This document shows positions 8,351 through 17,636 of a stretch of DNA of 64,000 bases, one piece after another. The position numbers and the translations under genes were made by a program. The first letter of the stretch is position 1; every line of letters begins with the position of its first letter. Source of the stretch: Xanthocytophaga agilis. GTDB lineage: Bacteria; Bacteroidota; Bacteroidia; Cytophagales; 172606-1. Under the pieces are notes generated by a model. The model had not been told where the DNA came from. It was given only the letters and a program-made list of their open reading frames with translations, and searched no databases. The stretch lies in assembly GCF_030068605.1 (NCBI RefSeq), contig NZ_JASJOU010000016.1:124001-188000 (forward strand), in the 5' to 3' direction.

Positions 8351-10210
8351 ATGAAAAAAATTCTGTTCAGTTGGGTAATGAGCCTGACAATCGTTGTTAC
8401 GGCATGGGCAGTGGAGCCACCCAAAACTCCTTTTTATCAGTTTACGATTGACCTTACCAAAGTAAAGCAAGATAAGGTAGGTGTTAATCTTATTGTTGCA
8501 CCCCAAACCAAGAAAGAAGTTACCTATTACCTTCCCAAAATAGTACCAGGTACTTATGCAAACTATGATTTTGGCCGATTTGTTTCCGAATTTCAGGCAA
8601 GAGACAAGCAAGGCAAACCGCTACAAATAGAAAAGGTAGATGAAAACAGTTGGAAGATTAAGCAAGCGAACCTGTTACATCGGATCAGCTATACAGTAGA
8701 AGATACCTGGGACACAGATCTTGAGGGCGAGTTTGTATTTGAGCCAGGTGGGACAAACATTGAAGAAGAAAAAAACTTTGTTTTAAATACACATGGCTTC
8801 TTTGGCTATCTTGATGACCAGAAACGCGTATCCTACGAGGTGAATGTAGTGAAACCTGCAGGTTTTTACGGATCTACACCCTTAAATACTTCCAAAGTAA
8901 CAGGAAATACAGATACATATCTGCTTAATTCCTACAATGAACTGGTAGACTCCCCAATGATGTATAACAAACCTGATACTACTATATTAAAGGTAGGTGG
9001 CGCAGATATTCTGATTTCTATTTATTCACCTAATAAAAAGGTATCTGCTAAAGAGGTAGGAACAAACATTGGTCCTATGCTGGAAGCACAAAAACAGTAT
9101 TTAGGTGGTAAATTGCCTATTAAGAAATATGCCTTCCTGATTTATTTGTTTGACAAACAACCTAAGTCCGGCAAACTGGGAGCACTGGAACACTCCTATT
9201 CTTCTCTATACTGCCTACCTGAATATAGTGCAGCAGAATTGTCTCAGACCATTCGGGATGTGGCTTCACATGAGTTCTTCCATATTCTGGCACCGTTAAG
9301 CATTCACTCAGAGCAGATTCACTATTTTGACTTCAACAAACCTCAAATGTCCAAGCATTTGTGGCTCTACGAAGGAATGACTGAATATTTTGCAGGCCAT
9401 ATGCAGGTAAAAGAAGGTTTGATTGATTTGCCTAAATATGCAGAGATGATACGTGATAAGTTTTATGCTGCAGATCAATACAATGATTCTCTTCCGTTTA
9501 CAACCATGAGCAAAGGCTGTCTGGATGTATATAAAGACCAGTACGACAACGTGTATCAGAAAGGTGCGTTGATAAACCTTTGTCTGGATATCAAATTGCG
9601 CCAACTATCAGGTGGGAAGTATGGGGTACAAAACTTAATGGCAGACCTGGCTAAAAACTATGGCAAAGACAAGCCATTCAAAGATGAAGAGTTATTTAGT
9701 GTTATTACCAAACTTACCTATCCTGAAATCGAAACATTCTTTAAACGGTACGTGGATGGTCCGGAACGTCTGCCTCTGGAAGAATGCTTTGCCGCTGTAG
9801 GTATCACATACAAAGCCAATGGAGGTAAAGTGAAAACTATATCTTTGGGTAACATAGAGATGGGATTCAATGCCGCTACCAAACGTCTGGTGATTGCCAG
9901 CACAGCCAAGATGAATGATTTTGGCAAGAAGATGGGCTATCAGGAGAAGGATGAAATTGTCTCTATCAATGGCAATAATGTAACTATCGAAAATGTACAG
10001 CAGGTATTTACAGAGTTCAGAGAAAAGACCAAAGAAGGAGATAACCTGGAAATGGTAGTAGCTCGTCAAGGTGCAGATGGAAAAGAACAACAGGTGAAAC
10101 TACAGGGCAAAGTACAGTCAGTAGAAGTAGAACAAAAACATTTGTTTGAACCAATGGCTAGTCCTACAGCAGAACAAATTGCTCTGCGAAAAGCATGGAT
10201 TAATCAATAA
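8351..10210 (+). CDS. M61-family metallopeptidase with PDZ domain
   Basis: From the ATG at 8351 the protein is 619 aa with signal peptide MKKILFSWVMSLTIVVTAWA. The zinc site is HEFFH (about residues 307-311) followed by LWLYEGMTEYFAG, whose glutamate is the usual third ligand of glycyl aminopeptidase-like M61 enzymes. A conserved N-terminal beta domain (YYLPKIVPGTY) precedes it and a PDZ domain (about 505-590, EIVSINGNNV) follows. It probably trims peptides from N-terminal glycine or alanine in the periplasm. The upstream TTG-free extension from 8306 adds 15 residues before the signal and is not chosen. Confidence 0.9.
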   Translation: MKKILFSWVMSLTIVVTAWAVEPPKTPFYQFTIDLTKVKQDKVGVNLIVAPQTKKEVTYYLPKIVPGTYANYDFGRFVSEFQARDKQGKPLQIEKVDENSWKIKQANLLHRISYTVEDTWDTDLEGEFVFEPGGTNIEEEKNFVLNTHGFFGYLDDQKRVSYEVNVVKPAGFYGSTPLNTSKVTGNTDTYLLNSYNELVDSPMMYNKPDTTILKVGGADILISIYSPNKKVSAKEVGTNIGPMLEAQKQYLGGKLPIKKYAFLIYLFDKQPKSGKLGALEHSYSSLYCLPEYSAAELSQTIRDVASHEFFHILAPLSIHSEQIHYFDFNKPQMSKHLWLYEGMTEYFAGHMQVKEGLIDLPKYAEMIRDKFYAADQYNDSLPFTTMSKGCLDVYKDQYDNVYQKGALINLCLDIKLRQLSGGKYGVQNLMADLAKNYGKDKPFKDEELFSVITKLTYPEIETFFKRYVDGPERLPLEECFAAVGITYKANGGKVKTISLGNIEMGFNAATKRLVIASTAKMNDFGKKMGYQEKDEIVSINGNNVTIENVQQVFTEFREKTKEGDNLEMVVARQGADGKEQQVKLQGKVQSVEVEQKHLFEPMASPTAEQIALRKAWINQ

Positions 10211-10214
10211 AAAT

Positions 10215-10258
10215 ATAACAAAAAAGCCTTCCTGATATCAGGAAGGCTTTTTTGTTAT
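10215..10258. terminator. bidirectional terminator between convergent genes
   Basis: A perfect 22-bp palindrome with core AAAAGCCTTCCTGAT / ATCAGGAAGGCTTTT has T-runs on both strands. It separates the M61 peptidase gene and the convergent DUF2306 gene, whose stop codon (10255-10257) lies inside it. Confidence 0.9.
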
Positions 10259-10926
10259 GCCACCTTCATCTTCTTACGATAGTATCGGGTCCAGACACCA
10301 ATTCCTATTCCCCCTATTACTCCAGGAGCTATCCAGGCTACTAGTGGAGGGATAAATTCTACTTTGGCAGCATTTACCACACAAAAGGCTGTTAAGGTTG
10401 CCAAGTAAGCCCCCATAATGCGACCCATGTGTAGGAAAAACCAAGCCGTTTTCTCCGGAATGGCCTTCTTGCGGTAGACCTGTAGATCATGTGAGGCAAT
10501 ACGAGCATAAAAAACGCCAAAGACTGCATAGAGTATAGCAAAGGATGTATTGCCTGCTGTAAAATTCCAGACTGCAAGCCCAATCATACATATACCTGCC
10601 AGAAGGCCTATTCCCGAAATAATCCAATCGTTCAGCGTTGGAAGAATTTCTTTTTTCTGTTTAGTTGCCTGTACTCCCGTATAGGTCAGATAAAAGCTAA
10701 ATATTCCAATAAACGCCAGGAATAGGAGAAACGGACGATACGGTTTGATTATGTATGTGACTAATGCCGAAGAAGAAACCAGATACATAGCCCATACATA
10801 AATACGTCCTGCATTGATATGTAACTTACCTCCTTTTTTAGCAAACATTGGAATCAATCCGACAGTAAGGGCGGTAAAACCTGCCAGAATGTGAATATAA
10901 AGTGTTAGTTTTTGTAAAGCTTCCAT
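10255..10926 (-). CDS. DUF2306-like integral membrane protein
   Basis: With the ATG at 10926 the protein is 223 aa (MEALQKLTLYIHILAGF). About six membrane helices are visible, with conserved-looking YIHILAG, KGGKLHINAGRIYVWAM and LHMGRIMGAYLA. Histidine and arginine residues within these segments match the DUF2306 type of membrane protein. Function unknown. The longer ORF start at 11031 would add a low-complexity, cysteine-rich stretch overlapping the LytTR gene region and is not used. Confidence 0.65.
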   Translation of the reverse strand: MEALQKLTLYIHILAGFTALTVGLIPMFAKKGGKLHINAGRIYVWAMYLVSSSALVTYIIKPYRPFLLFLAFIGIFSFYLTYTGVQATKQKKEILPTLNDWIISGIGLLAGICMIGLAVWNFTAGNTSFAILYAVFGVFYARIASHDLQVYRKKAIPEKTAWFFLHMGRIMGAYLATLTAFCVVNAAKVEFIPPLVAWIAPGVIGGIGIGVWTRYYRKKMKVA

Positions 10927-11066
10927 GTGAACAAAATGTGTTTTTTGGTTTGGTCTCTGCAAAAGTAGAAGGAGGATTGGGAGCCCGCAATAGCAAAGGG
11001 ATAAGCAGGCAGGCTTTGGGACAATTGACACGAAATGGGACTAAAAACAAGCTTTTGGGACGTTTG

Positions 11067-11900
11067 TCAAGCTTTCTGAAGTACCTCAAGCACTTGTTTA
11101 GCATATTTTCGTGCTACAGGTATAGTCTCTTCCAGCCCTAAAAGATGAAGTTTGTATCCTTGTGCATTACCTGAAATACGTGTTACCTGTTCCAGATTTA
11201 CAATATATGAACGGTGACATCGGATGATATCCGATACAGACACCTGTGACTCCAGTCGGGTAAGACTACTTCGGATTAGCTCTTTGGTGATTCGTCCCTC
11301 TGTTTGTATACACACCGTACAATAATTATCCGCACTTTCTATATATAATAGCTGAGAGGACTTTACTATTAACCGATCTTTTTCATTCTCTGCAATTAAT
11401 TCCACTACGGAGAATTCTGGATAAACAGGGGAATGTATCTCAACAGGTTTGGAATAATGTCTCAGCCGGACAATGTAATTTGCCAGAACAAAGCCTGTTG
11501 TTGGAAAAATACCAATGGAGAAAGTAGTAATAGCGGTAACCAGGAAGTTATGAAACCGGAATGTTGCGGTATCCAGTATCCACATATTATAAAGGTAATT
11601 TCCTATGGTAACACTAAGTAGAATAAAAACTACCCAACCTATTTCTTTCCAAACTTTCCAGCTTTTTTCATTAAAAAATGAAATCCATTGCAAACGAATT
11701 CCATAAAAATCAATCAATAATACGAGTATTGTTACCAGACCATATCCGGCAATTTTGAGAACCTTGCACTCAGTATTCCATTGGTAAATTCCAAAAGGCT
11801 GAAAGAACACTAAAAATCCTGCCACAAACAATCCCGCCAACACAATTCCTATACTATCTCTTTTTGTTACTTCCCGAAAAGGATATGGTTGATTTAACAT
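11067..11900 (-). CDS. membrane-anchored LytTR DNA-binding regulator
   Basis: The protein is 277 aa. Four hydrophobic segments lie in residues 15-150 (IGIVLAGLFVAGFLVFF, LVTILVLLIDF, VVFILLSVTIGNYLY, ITTFSIGIFPTTGFVLA). A LytTR domain follows at about 175-277, with LLYIESADNYCTVC, LIRSSLTRLESQ, RCHRSYIVNLEQV and IPVARKYAKQVLE. LytTR proteins bind direct repeats upstream of target promoters. No sensor kinase gene is adjacent. The gene probably acts alone; it lies 140 nt from the DUF2306 gene on the same strand and may be transcribed with it. Confidence 0.88.
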   Translation of the reverse strand: MLNQPYPFREVTKRDSIGIVLAGLFVAGFLVFFQPFGIYQWNTECKVLKIAGYGLVTILVLLIDFYGIRLQWISFFNEKSWKVWKEIGWVVFILLSVTIGNYLYNMWILDTATFRFHNFLVTAITTFSIGIFPTTGFVLANYIVRLRHYSKPVEIHSPVYPEFSVVELIAENEKDRLIVKSSQLLYIESADNYCTVCIQTEGRITKELIRSSLTRLESQVSVSDIIRCHRSYIVNLEQVTRISGNAQGYKLHLLGLEETIPVARKYAKQVLEVLQKA

Positions 11901-12129
11901 ACATCAGATACTAGCTAAACAATTCATACAAAGAAACACCACGAAGATAAGGCGAATCAAGGATTCTTACTCATTGATGAAATCACATTGACAAACTTTT
12001 AACCTATTTACTAACTTAACGCTCTATGAATCAACGCAATTCAATAGAAAAAATCAGATAACAAGGATTTTTATATTCCGCAACTTTAGGACTCTTCTCT
12101 CCTATTATAGAACAAATTCTAGTTTACTT

Positions 12130-12162
12130 TTTGATAAACTAAAGGAACCATTGTATCTTTTG
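12130..12162 (+). promoter_or_regulatory. Bacteroidota-type promoter before the esterase gene
   Basis: TTTG at 12130-12133 and TATCTTTTG at 12154-12162 are 20 nt apart. This matches the Bacteroidota consensus (TTTG at -33, TAnnTTTG at -7) with one extra T. The gene starts 45 nt downstream. The rest of the 11901-12206 spacer shows nothing else I can support. Confidence 0.5.
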
Positions 12163-12206
12163 CCTCCTATCCAATCTATCAGATCATATTTACACCTGAT
12201 GAACGT

Positions 12207-13142
12207 ATGCAACTAAAACATTTTATCAGTTTATCTTTTTTATGTATTTTGACCACTACGCTTTTTGCTCAAACTCCTGCTATAACCGTGTCAGCTACAG
12301 TTCCTGAACCCATACTACTCTGGCCTGAAGGCGCTCCGGGAGCCTTGGGAGATACTGATGAAGACAAGCCAGCCATTTATCCCTTTCCCGCTCCCAAAGA
12401 AACAGCTACCGGGGCAGCAGTGCTAATCTGCCCCGGAGGCGGTTATATTAATCGTGCCATGGAGCATGAAGGCTATGACTTTGCCCGCTGGTTTAATCAA
12501 ATGGGCATCACAGCTTTTGTACTCCGGTATCGGGTTAACAATGCAGAGCACAAAAAGTACGGATACCCACATGCTTTCCATGATGCGACCAGAGCCATGC
12601 GAACCATACGTAGCCGGGCTAAAGAGTGGAGTATCGATCCTGATAAGATTGGGTTAATGGGTTTTTCAGCAGGTGGGCACCTGGCTTCTATGCTGGGTAC
12701 ACACTTTGATAATGGCAATTCCAAAGCCAAAAACGTATTGGACAAAACTTCTTCACGTCCCAGCTTTCTAATGCTGATTTATCCGGTTATCTCCTTCGCA
12801 ACCCCTTATACCCACCGTGGATCAAGAGATATGCAGATTGGTCCGGACTTGGATTCAACACTGGCCGAATATATGTCTACTGAAAACCATGTGACCAGCT
12901 TTACCCCTCCTACCTTTCTGATGTATACAGACGATGATCCGGTACTTGCAGACAATGCAGTCTTATTCTACATGGGTTTACGTAAAGCAAAAGTCCCTGC
13001 CGAACTACATATATATGAAAAGGGTGGACATGGTTATGGTATGGCAAATGGCGTAGGCAAAGCACCTAACAACCCTATTCTGGCAACCTGGACAGACCGA
13101 CTTAAAGACTGGCTCAAAAACAGAGGAGTTGTGAAAAAATAG
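12207..13142 (+). CDS. secreted alpha/beta hydrolase, acetylesterase type
   Basis: The protein is 311 aa with a signal peptide (MQLKHFISLSFLCILTTTLFA). It has the fold of the BD-FAE / acetyl xylan esterase-like alpha/beta hydrolases: oxyanion segment CPGGGY, nucleophile elbow GFSAGGHLAS, acid residue in YTDDDPV and histidine in GGHGYGM. It probably removes acetyl or similar ester groups from sugars in the periplasm. It is preceded by a recognisable promoter and followed by a strong terminator, so it is a single-gene unit. Confidence 0.88.
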   Translation: MQLKHFISLSFLCILTTTLFAQTPAITVSATVPEPILLWPEGAPGALGDTDEDKPAIYPFPAPKETATGAAVLICPGGGYINRAMEHEGYDFARWFNQMGITAFVLRYRVNNAEHKKYGYPHAFHDATRAMRTIRSRAKEWSIDPDKIGLMGFSAGGHLASMLGTHFDNGNSKAKNVLDKTSSRPSFLMLIYPVISFATPYTHRGSRDMQIGPDLDSTLAEYMSTENHVTSFTPPTFLMYTDDDPVLADNAVLFYMGLRKAKVPAELHIYEKGGHGYGMANGVGKAPNNPILATWTDRLKDWLKNRGVVKK

Positions 13143-13168
13143 AAAGCTAGTTTAATAGTTATATTTTA

Positions 13169-13215
13169 AAAAGTGAGGTTGATGTAGCCTGTGATACTAC
13201 ATCGGCCTCACTTTT
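13169..13215 (+). terminator. terminator of the esterase gene
   Basis: AAAAGTGAGG-TT-GATGTAG pairs with CTACATC-GG-CCTCACTTTT across a 9-nt loop (TT/GG are wobble pairs). It ends in TTTT and lies 27 nt after the stop. Confidence 0.8.
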
Positions 13216-13407
13216 CCATTTATAATAAAACTCTTCTATAATAAAACTCTTCACATTATATAATAGCCTCTATCCATTATACCAATACCATTGGGTCAAA
13301 TGAAGATCTGTGTATTCTATTATCAGACTTCATGAGGACTATCCATTTTTATATCGTATTTTTAATGAATGACATTTATGAAATACCCACCAATACCAAA
13401 AGTTAGT

Positions 13408-14436
13408 ATGATAAAATTGTCTGTAAGAGTAGTCGTTCTTCTTCTGGCTCTATCGGCAGCTTCCTGCAAAAAGGATGATGAATCTGTAATGAAAATAGAA
13501 CCTATTGTATATGTTGGGGGCACTGTACAGATAGGTAATAGCTCCCAGGTAAAATATTGGAGAGATGGAATAGAATTTCCTATGGACACAGATACAGATG
13601 GTATTGGTTTGTCTTTGTTTGTAGATGAGTATGAAGTATATATAGCAGGACAAGGCCCTACAGGACCCAATATAGCTGCAAAATATTGGAAGAATCAACT
13701 GGCTGTTAACCTTACCAAAGAAACAACTTCATATATTAATGAGATTCTTTCCATAGCCAATTCCATTTTTGTGTTTGATAAAAATGTGTATGTAGCAGGC
13801 AGTGAATGGAATGGATCACATCTTATAGCTAAATACTGGAAAAATGGAATACCTGTTGACCTTACAGATGGCAGTAAAGATGCAGAAGCTACTTCTGTTT
13901 GTGTGGAAGGTGGAAATGTGTATACAGTGGGTTACGAACGAATTGGACCAAATAGTATAGCTAAATACTGGAAGAATGGAAAAGTTGTAAATCTGACAGA
14001 TGGTTCAAGTAGTGCTTATGCACAGGCCGTAACTATTGTAAATAATGATGTCTATATACTGGTCAATGATTCCAGGAGTGGAATCAGCTATTGGAAAAAT
14101 GGAGAAAAGGTAAAGGTGACCGATAGCGAACCAAAAACAATTGCTTATGGAATCTTTGTATCAGGTTTGGATGTGTATGTGGTAGGAGGTGAATGGAATG
14201 GAAATGCGTATCAGGGAAAATACTGGAAAAACGGACAAGGCATCGACATCAGAGATGGAGACAATTATACAGTAACTAACTCTATTTACATTTTTGATGA
14301 TGATGTCTATATAGGTGGCTATGTATCTCCATATGGCAAACTAGCTACTGCAGCCTATTGGAAGAATGGCGTTATTACCAAATTGACAAATGGTGTTAAT
14401 CCTTCTTACACTTCTGGAATCTATGTTTGCAAGTAA
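13408..14436 (+). CDS. lipoprotein with seven KYWKNG repeats
   Basis: From ATG 13408 the protein is 342 aa with a lipoprotein signal (MIKLSVRVVVLLLALSAASC), the cysteine being the likely lipidation site. The mature part holds seven copies, roughly 45-50 residues apart, of a motif AKYWKNG-x(2)-V-x-LTDG, alternating with VYVAGSEWNG-type strands. The first copy is KYWRDG and the fifth SYWKNG. Seven regular beta-rich repeats suggest a beta-propeller on the cell surface or in the periplasm. Upstream ATGs at 13369 and 13378 are possible starts, but they lengthen the signal region. Ligand unknown. Confidence 0.75.
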   Translation: MIKLSVRVVVLLLALSAASCKKDDESVMKIEPIVYVGGTVQIGNSSQVKYWRDGIEFPMDTDTDGIGLSLFVDEYEVYIAGQGPTGPNIAAKYWKNQLAVNLTKETTSYINEILSIANSIFVFDKNVYVAGSEWNGSHLIAKYWKNGIPVDLTDGSKDAEATSVCVEGGNVYTVGYERIGPNSIAKYWKNGKVVNLTDGSSSAYAQAVTIVNNDVYILVNDSRSGISYWKNGEKVKVTDSEPKTIAYGIFVSGLDVYVVGGEWNGNAYQGKYWKNGQGIDIRDGDNYTVTNSIYIFDDDVYIGGYVSPYGKLATAAYWKNGVITKLTNGVNPSYTSGIYVCK

Positions 14437-14467
14437 CTACATAGCAGAGTCTTTTCAGAGCATAGTA

Positions 14468-14515
14468 AATACAAATGCCTTCCAAAAATACATACTTTTG
14501 GAAGGCATTTGTATT
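14468..14515. terminator. bidirectional terminator with 20-bp stem
   Basis: AATACAAATGCCTTCCAAAA and its exact complement flank an 8-nt loop. It lies between the repeat lipoprotein gene and the convergent desaturase gene. Confidence 0.88.
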
Positions 14516-14526
14516 ACAGGACTTTA

Positions 14527-15612
14527 TTAAACTAATACAGGTGCTGGTTGTTTTCCAAGTTCTTTCATCATGCGAACATGTGAAACCAGTGCGCCACTCA
14601 TAGTAGAAAACTCATGATAAGGTAAGTTATACTCCTCACAAGTTGCTTTCACAATATGACTAATTGCCGGATAATGTATGTGACTAATACGAGGAAATAA
14701 ATGGTGTTCTACCTGATAATTTAATCCACCCACAAACCAGGATATAATCTTATTACCTCTTGCAAAGTTTGCAGTTGTACGAATCTGATGTACAGCCCAC
14801 TCATTCTCTATTTGAAGAGGCTCAATACCTGCAAATTCAAACTCTGTATGTTCAACAACGTGAGCTAATTGAAATACTACCGCCAATGTAAGTCCCATAG
14901 TGATATGCATGAAAGCAAATCCGATGGCCCAGGCTTGCCAACCCACTAAATATACAGGAACAGCTATATAGAATATAGCATAAAGGACTTTACTTACCCA
15001 GAAAATGATATGTTCATTTCTATCCATTTTTTGGAGTGGAGTAGTAAATACTTTCTGTTTGAAGTATTTATTAAAATCCATCAGAAATATCCAGGCAAAC
15101 GAACTGATTGCATAGACCAAAAACACATAAAAGTGTTGGAAACGATGTGCCGGAACCCAGGTCTGCGTCTGACATTGACGCATTAAGGGGCTTTTGGCAA
15201 TATCATCATCTACACCATCTACATTGGTATAGGTATGGTGTACAATGTTGTGCTTGAACTTCCAGATAAAAGCGTTACCTCCTAAAGCATTTAGTGTTAG
15301 CCCTAAAAGATCATTCACCCATTTTTTGCTTGAATAACTTCCATGGCAGGCATCATGCATAACATTGAATCCAATACTTGCCAGAACAAACCCCAGCAAA
15401 GCGCTCAAGGCTATGCCTGGCAAAATAGACATTGGAACAGTCAGCAATAGTAAGTACAAAATTATTGCAGAAGGAATTAACACTGCCGTTTTTAGGTAAA
15501 GCCTCCAGTTTCCATTTTTTTTAAGATTGTTTTCAGAAAAATACTGATCAACAGATGATTGGAGGGCACGATAGAAACTAGTGTTTTTACGACTGAATGT
15601 GACTTTGGGCAT
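14527..15612 (-). CDS. membrane fatty-acid desaturase, front-end/acyl-lipid type
   Basis: The protein is 361 aa. The three histidine boxes of membrane desaturases are present: HDACHGS (about 107), HNIVHH (about 145) and QVEHHLFP (about 298, with Q replacing the first H as in front-end desaturases). Four or more membrane helices lie between them. It would use O2 and an electron donor to introduce a double bond into an acyl chain; the position cannot be read from the sequence. There is no cytochrome b5 domain. A second desaturase of the delta-9 type is at 17637. Confidence 0.88.
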   Translation of the reverse strand: MPKVTFSRKNTSFYRALQSSVDQYFSENNLKKNGNWRLYLKTAVLIPSAIILYLLLLTVPMSILPGIALSALLGFVLASIGFNVMHDACHGSYSSKKWVNDLLGLTLNALGGNAFIWKFKHNIVHHTYTNVDGVDDDIAKSPLMRQCQTQTWVPAHRFQHFYVFLVYAISSFAWIFLMDFNKYFKQKVFTTPLQKMDRNEHIIFWVSKVLYAIFYIAVPVYLVGWQAWAIGFAFMHITMGLTLAVVFQLAHVVEHTEFEFAGIEPLQIENEWAVHQIRTTANFARGNKIISWFVGGLNYQVEHHLFPRISHIHYPAISHIVKATCEEYNLPYHEFSTMSGALVSHVRMMKELGKQPAPVLV

Positions 15613-16078
15613 GAAACCGAGTTAAACCTAAAAGATAAAGAAGAATTAAATTTTAATAGATAGTGGTTGTATTCTTAACGAAGAATTTATCTACAAGGTA
15701 TGTCTTTATCGCCATATATTTTTAAAAAAATCAAAAATTATCTGGCTTATGTTCAAAAATATCAGTCTAAGAGTAAAATATATTGTTGCTTTTTGACCTA
15801 ATAATATCTGATAATAGGAGCTAAAAAGGGCTTACTGATGAAATAAAGGCATTTCCTTATAGTTTACGACCACATTAAGCTCTCAGAACTTGTGTATGAT
15901 TATGGGTAATATACGTATAAAGCAGATGAATAGTTTTGTAAATGCCAAAGGATTGACTTTATTTCTACCAAAATTAAAACTATATATTCAACTATACGTA
16001 TAATTGTTATCCGCCACTTCACCTAGATATAAAGATAGAGTATACGTTTTGTGTTAATCAAGTTAAACTCCTCAACTG
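15613..16078. other. noncoding spacer
   Basis: This 466-base AT-rich spacer lies upstream of divergent genes (desaturase to the left, small hypothetical gene to the right). I see no ORF of note, no strong hairpin and no RNA gene. It probably holds promoters for both directions. Confidence 0.4.
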
Positions 16079-16345
16079 ATGCAGATTCATACACTTACTA
16101 TCTCCAATACAGACGGCGGTCTGACAGATCTTCACATTTGCACAGATCCCGGTATGCCAGCAGCAGCAGGATTATGGATTACAGAGGTGAACTATATAGT
16201 GCTTGGCAATGATCGATGGCTCGAATGGAATGAGATCTATGGTCATAGTGAAAAACAAAAAATTTTCCTCGCAAAAGTGGAAAAACATACCTTACAAGAT
16301 ATCGCTCCTACTATAAGTACAATATTTCCCTTGAGAAACCGCTAA
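16079..16345 (+). CDS. small hypothetical protein
   Basis: The protein is 88 aa, soluble, without signal peptide (MQIHTLTISNTDGGLTDLHI). The sequence is protein-like, with acidic and aromatic residues evenly spread (LGNDRWLEWNEIYGHSEKQK). I do not recognise it. It lies 69 nt upstream of the DUF5009-like membrane protein on the same strand and could share its transcript. Confidence 0.5.
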   Translation: MQIHTLTISNTDGGLTDLHICTDPGMPAAAGLWITEVNYIVLGNDRWLEWNEIYGHSEKQKIFLAKVEKHTLQDIAPTISTIFPLRNR

Positions 16346-16414
16346 AATTTCAGAAAGGATAGGGAAAACAATGTAGAAAGTAGTAAATTTTCGAATTGAA
16401 AAAACTTACTATTT

Positions 16415-17584
16415 ATGCAAACCCTTATTTCTACTTCTGAAACCTTAATAAACAAACCGTCTTCTCCGCGATTTCTCTCTCTCGATGTATTTCGTGGTAT
16501 GACTGTTGCCGGAATGATTCTCGTCAATAATCCCGGAAGCTGGGAATATGTATATGCCCCATTGAGACATGCATCCTGGAATGGCTGTACGCCAACTGAT
16601 TTGGTTTTTCCGTTCTTTTTGTTTGCTGTAGGCAATGCCCTGAGTTTTGCTATTGGAAAATATGTGTCAGAAGGTACAGGTAAAGTGCTGCAAAAAATCT
16701 TTACACGTACTCTGCTGATTTTCGGGATAGGACTGCTACTGAACTGGTTTCCGTTTTTCAAATTACAGGATGGAGAATGGGTTTTCAAAACGTTTGACAA
16801 ACTCCGGATTTTCGGGGTATTACAGCGAATTGCACTTGCCTACATGGGCGGAGCATTGGTTGTTGCATTTTTTAAACCCAAACAATCCTTTGCTATAGCT
16901 TGCGGACTCCTGATTGGTTACTGGATTATTTTACTCAGCTTTGGCGACCTAACACTGGAAGGTAATGCAGTGTTGAAACTGGATAAATGGCTGCTAGGCG
17001 AAGATCATTTGTACCATGGGTATTACAGCGAAGTCCTGAAACAAAACATTGCGTTTGATCCGGAAGGACTGCTTAGCTTTATACCTGCAATAGCATCTGT
17101 GATATTTGGTTTTTTGGTAGGTCGGTTTATCAAAGAAAAAGGTAACACATACGAAATGCTTTCCAACCTGTTTGTATTTGGCAGCTTAGCTATATTTATA
17201 GCCCTGTGCTGGAATATGTTATTTCCTATTAACAAACCTATCTGGAGCAGTTCCTATGTATTTCATACTACAGGCTTGGCAATGATACTACTGGGGGTTG
17301 TTATTTATCTGGTTGATCTGAAAGGATACAAAGGGTGGACTAACTTCTTTGTGATCTTTGGCAAGAATCCACTTTTCATTTATGTCTTGTCAGGAATTGT
17401 TCCCAAACTTATGTCATTGGTTCCCGTTGGAGATACTAATCTGTCCGGATGGCTTTACAGTGGCGTACTCCAACCGATAGCTGGTGATTATAACGGATCT
17501 TTACTATTTGCTATTCTAAATGTACTCTTCTTCTGGTTTATAGGACTGATACTGGACAGAAAGAAAATTTATATTCGTGTGTAA
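16415..17584 (+). CDS. DUF5009/NagX-like membrane acyltransferase-family protein
   Basis: The protein is 389 aa with about ten membrane helices. The N-terminal signature RFLSLDVFRGMTVAGMILVN, then SWNGCTPTDLVFPFFLFAVG, is typical of the family related to heparan-alpha-glucosaminide N-acetyltransferase (DUF5009, DUF1624). It may transfer an acyl group to a glucosamine derivative or transport a sugar, but neither is shown here. It is followed by a bidirectional terminator. Confidence 0.82.
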   Translation: MQTLISTSETLINKPSSPRFLSLDVFRGMTVAGMILVNNPGSWEYVYAPLRHASWNGCTPTDLVFPFFLFAVGNALSFAIGKYVSEGTGKVLQKIFTRTLLIFGIGLLLNWFPFFKLQDGEWVFKTFDKLRIFGVLQRIALAYMGGALVVAFFKPKQSFAIACGLLIGYWIILLSFGDLTLEGNAVLKLDKWLLGEDHLYHGYYSEVLKQNIAFDPEGLLSFIPAIASVIFGFLVGRFIKEKGNTYEMLSNLFVFGSLAIFIALCWNMLFPINKPIWSSSYVFHTTGLAMILLGVVIYLVDLKGYKGWTNFFVIFGKNPLFIYVLSGIVPKLMSLVPVGDTNLSGWLYSGVLQPIAGDYNGSLLFAILNVLFFWFIGLILDRKKIYIRV

Positions 17585-17600
17585 ATGAAATATTAGTAAT

Positions 17601-17631
17601 GAAAAAGCCCTGAAATTATCAGGGCTTTTTC
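17601..17631. terminator. bidirectional terminator
   Basis: GAAAAAGCCCTGA / TCAGGGCTTTTTC with a short AAT loop between convergent genes ending at 17584 and 17637. Confidence 0.88.
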
Positions 17632-17636
17632 ATATA

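Noticed and set aside
9692-10090. 132-codon minus-strand ORF inside the M61 peptidase gene
   Set aside because: Antisense shadow of a gene with clear catalytic motifs and PDZ domain.
13408-14436. CRISPR-like repetition in the repeat lipoprotein gene
   Set aside because: The repeats are protein-level (YWKNG) within one open frame, with variable DNA sequence and no spacer regularity.
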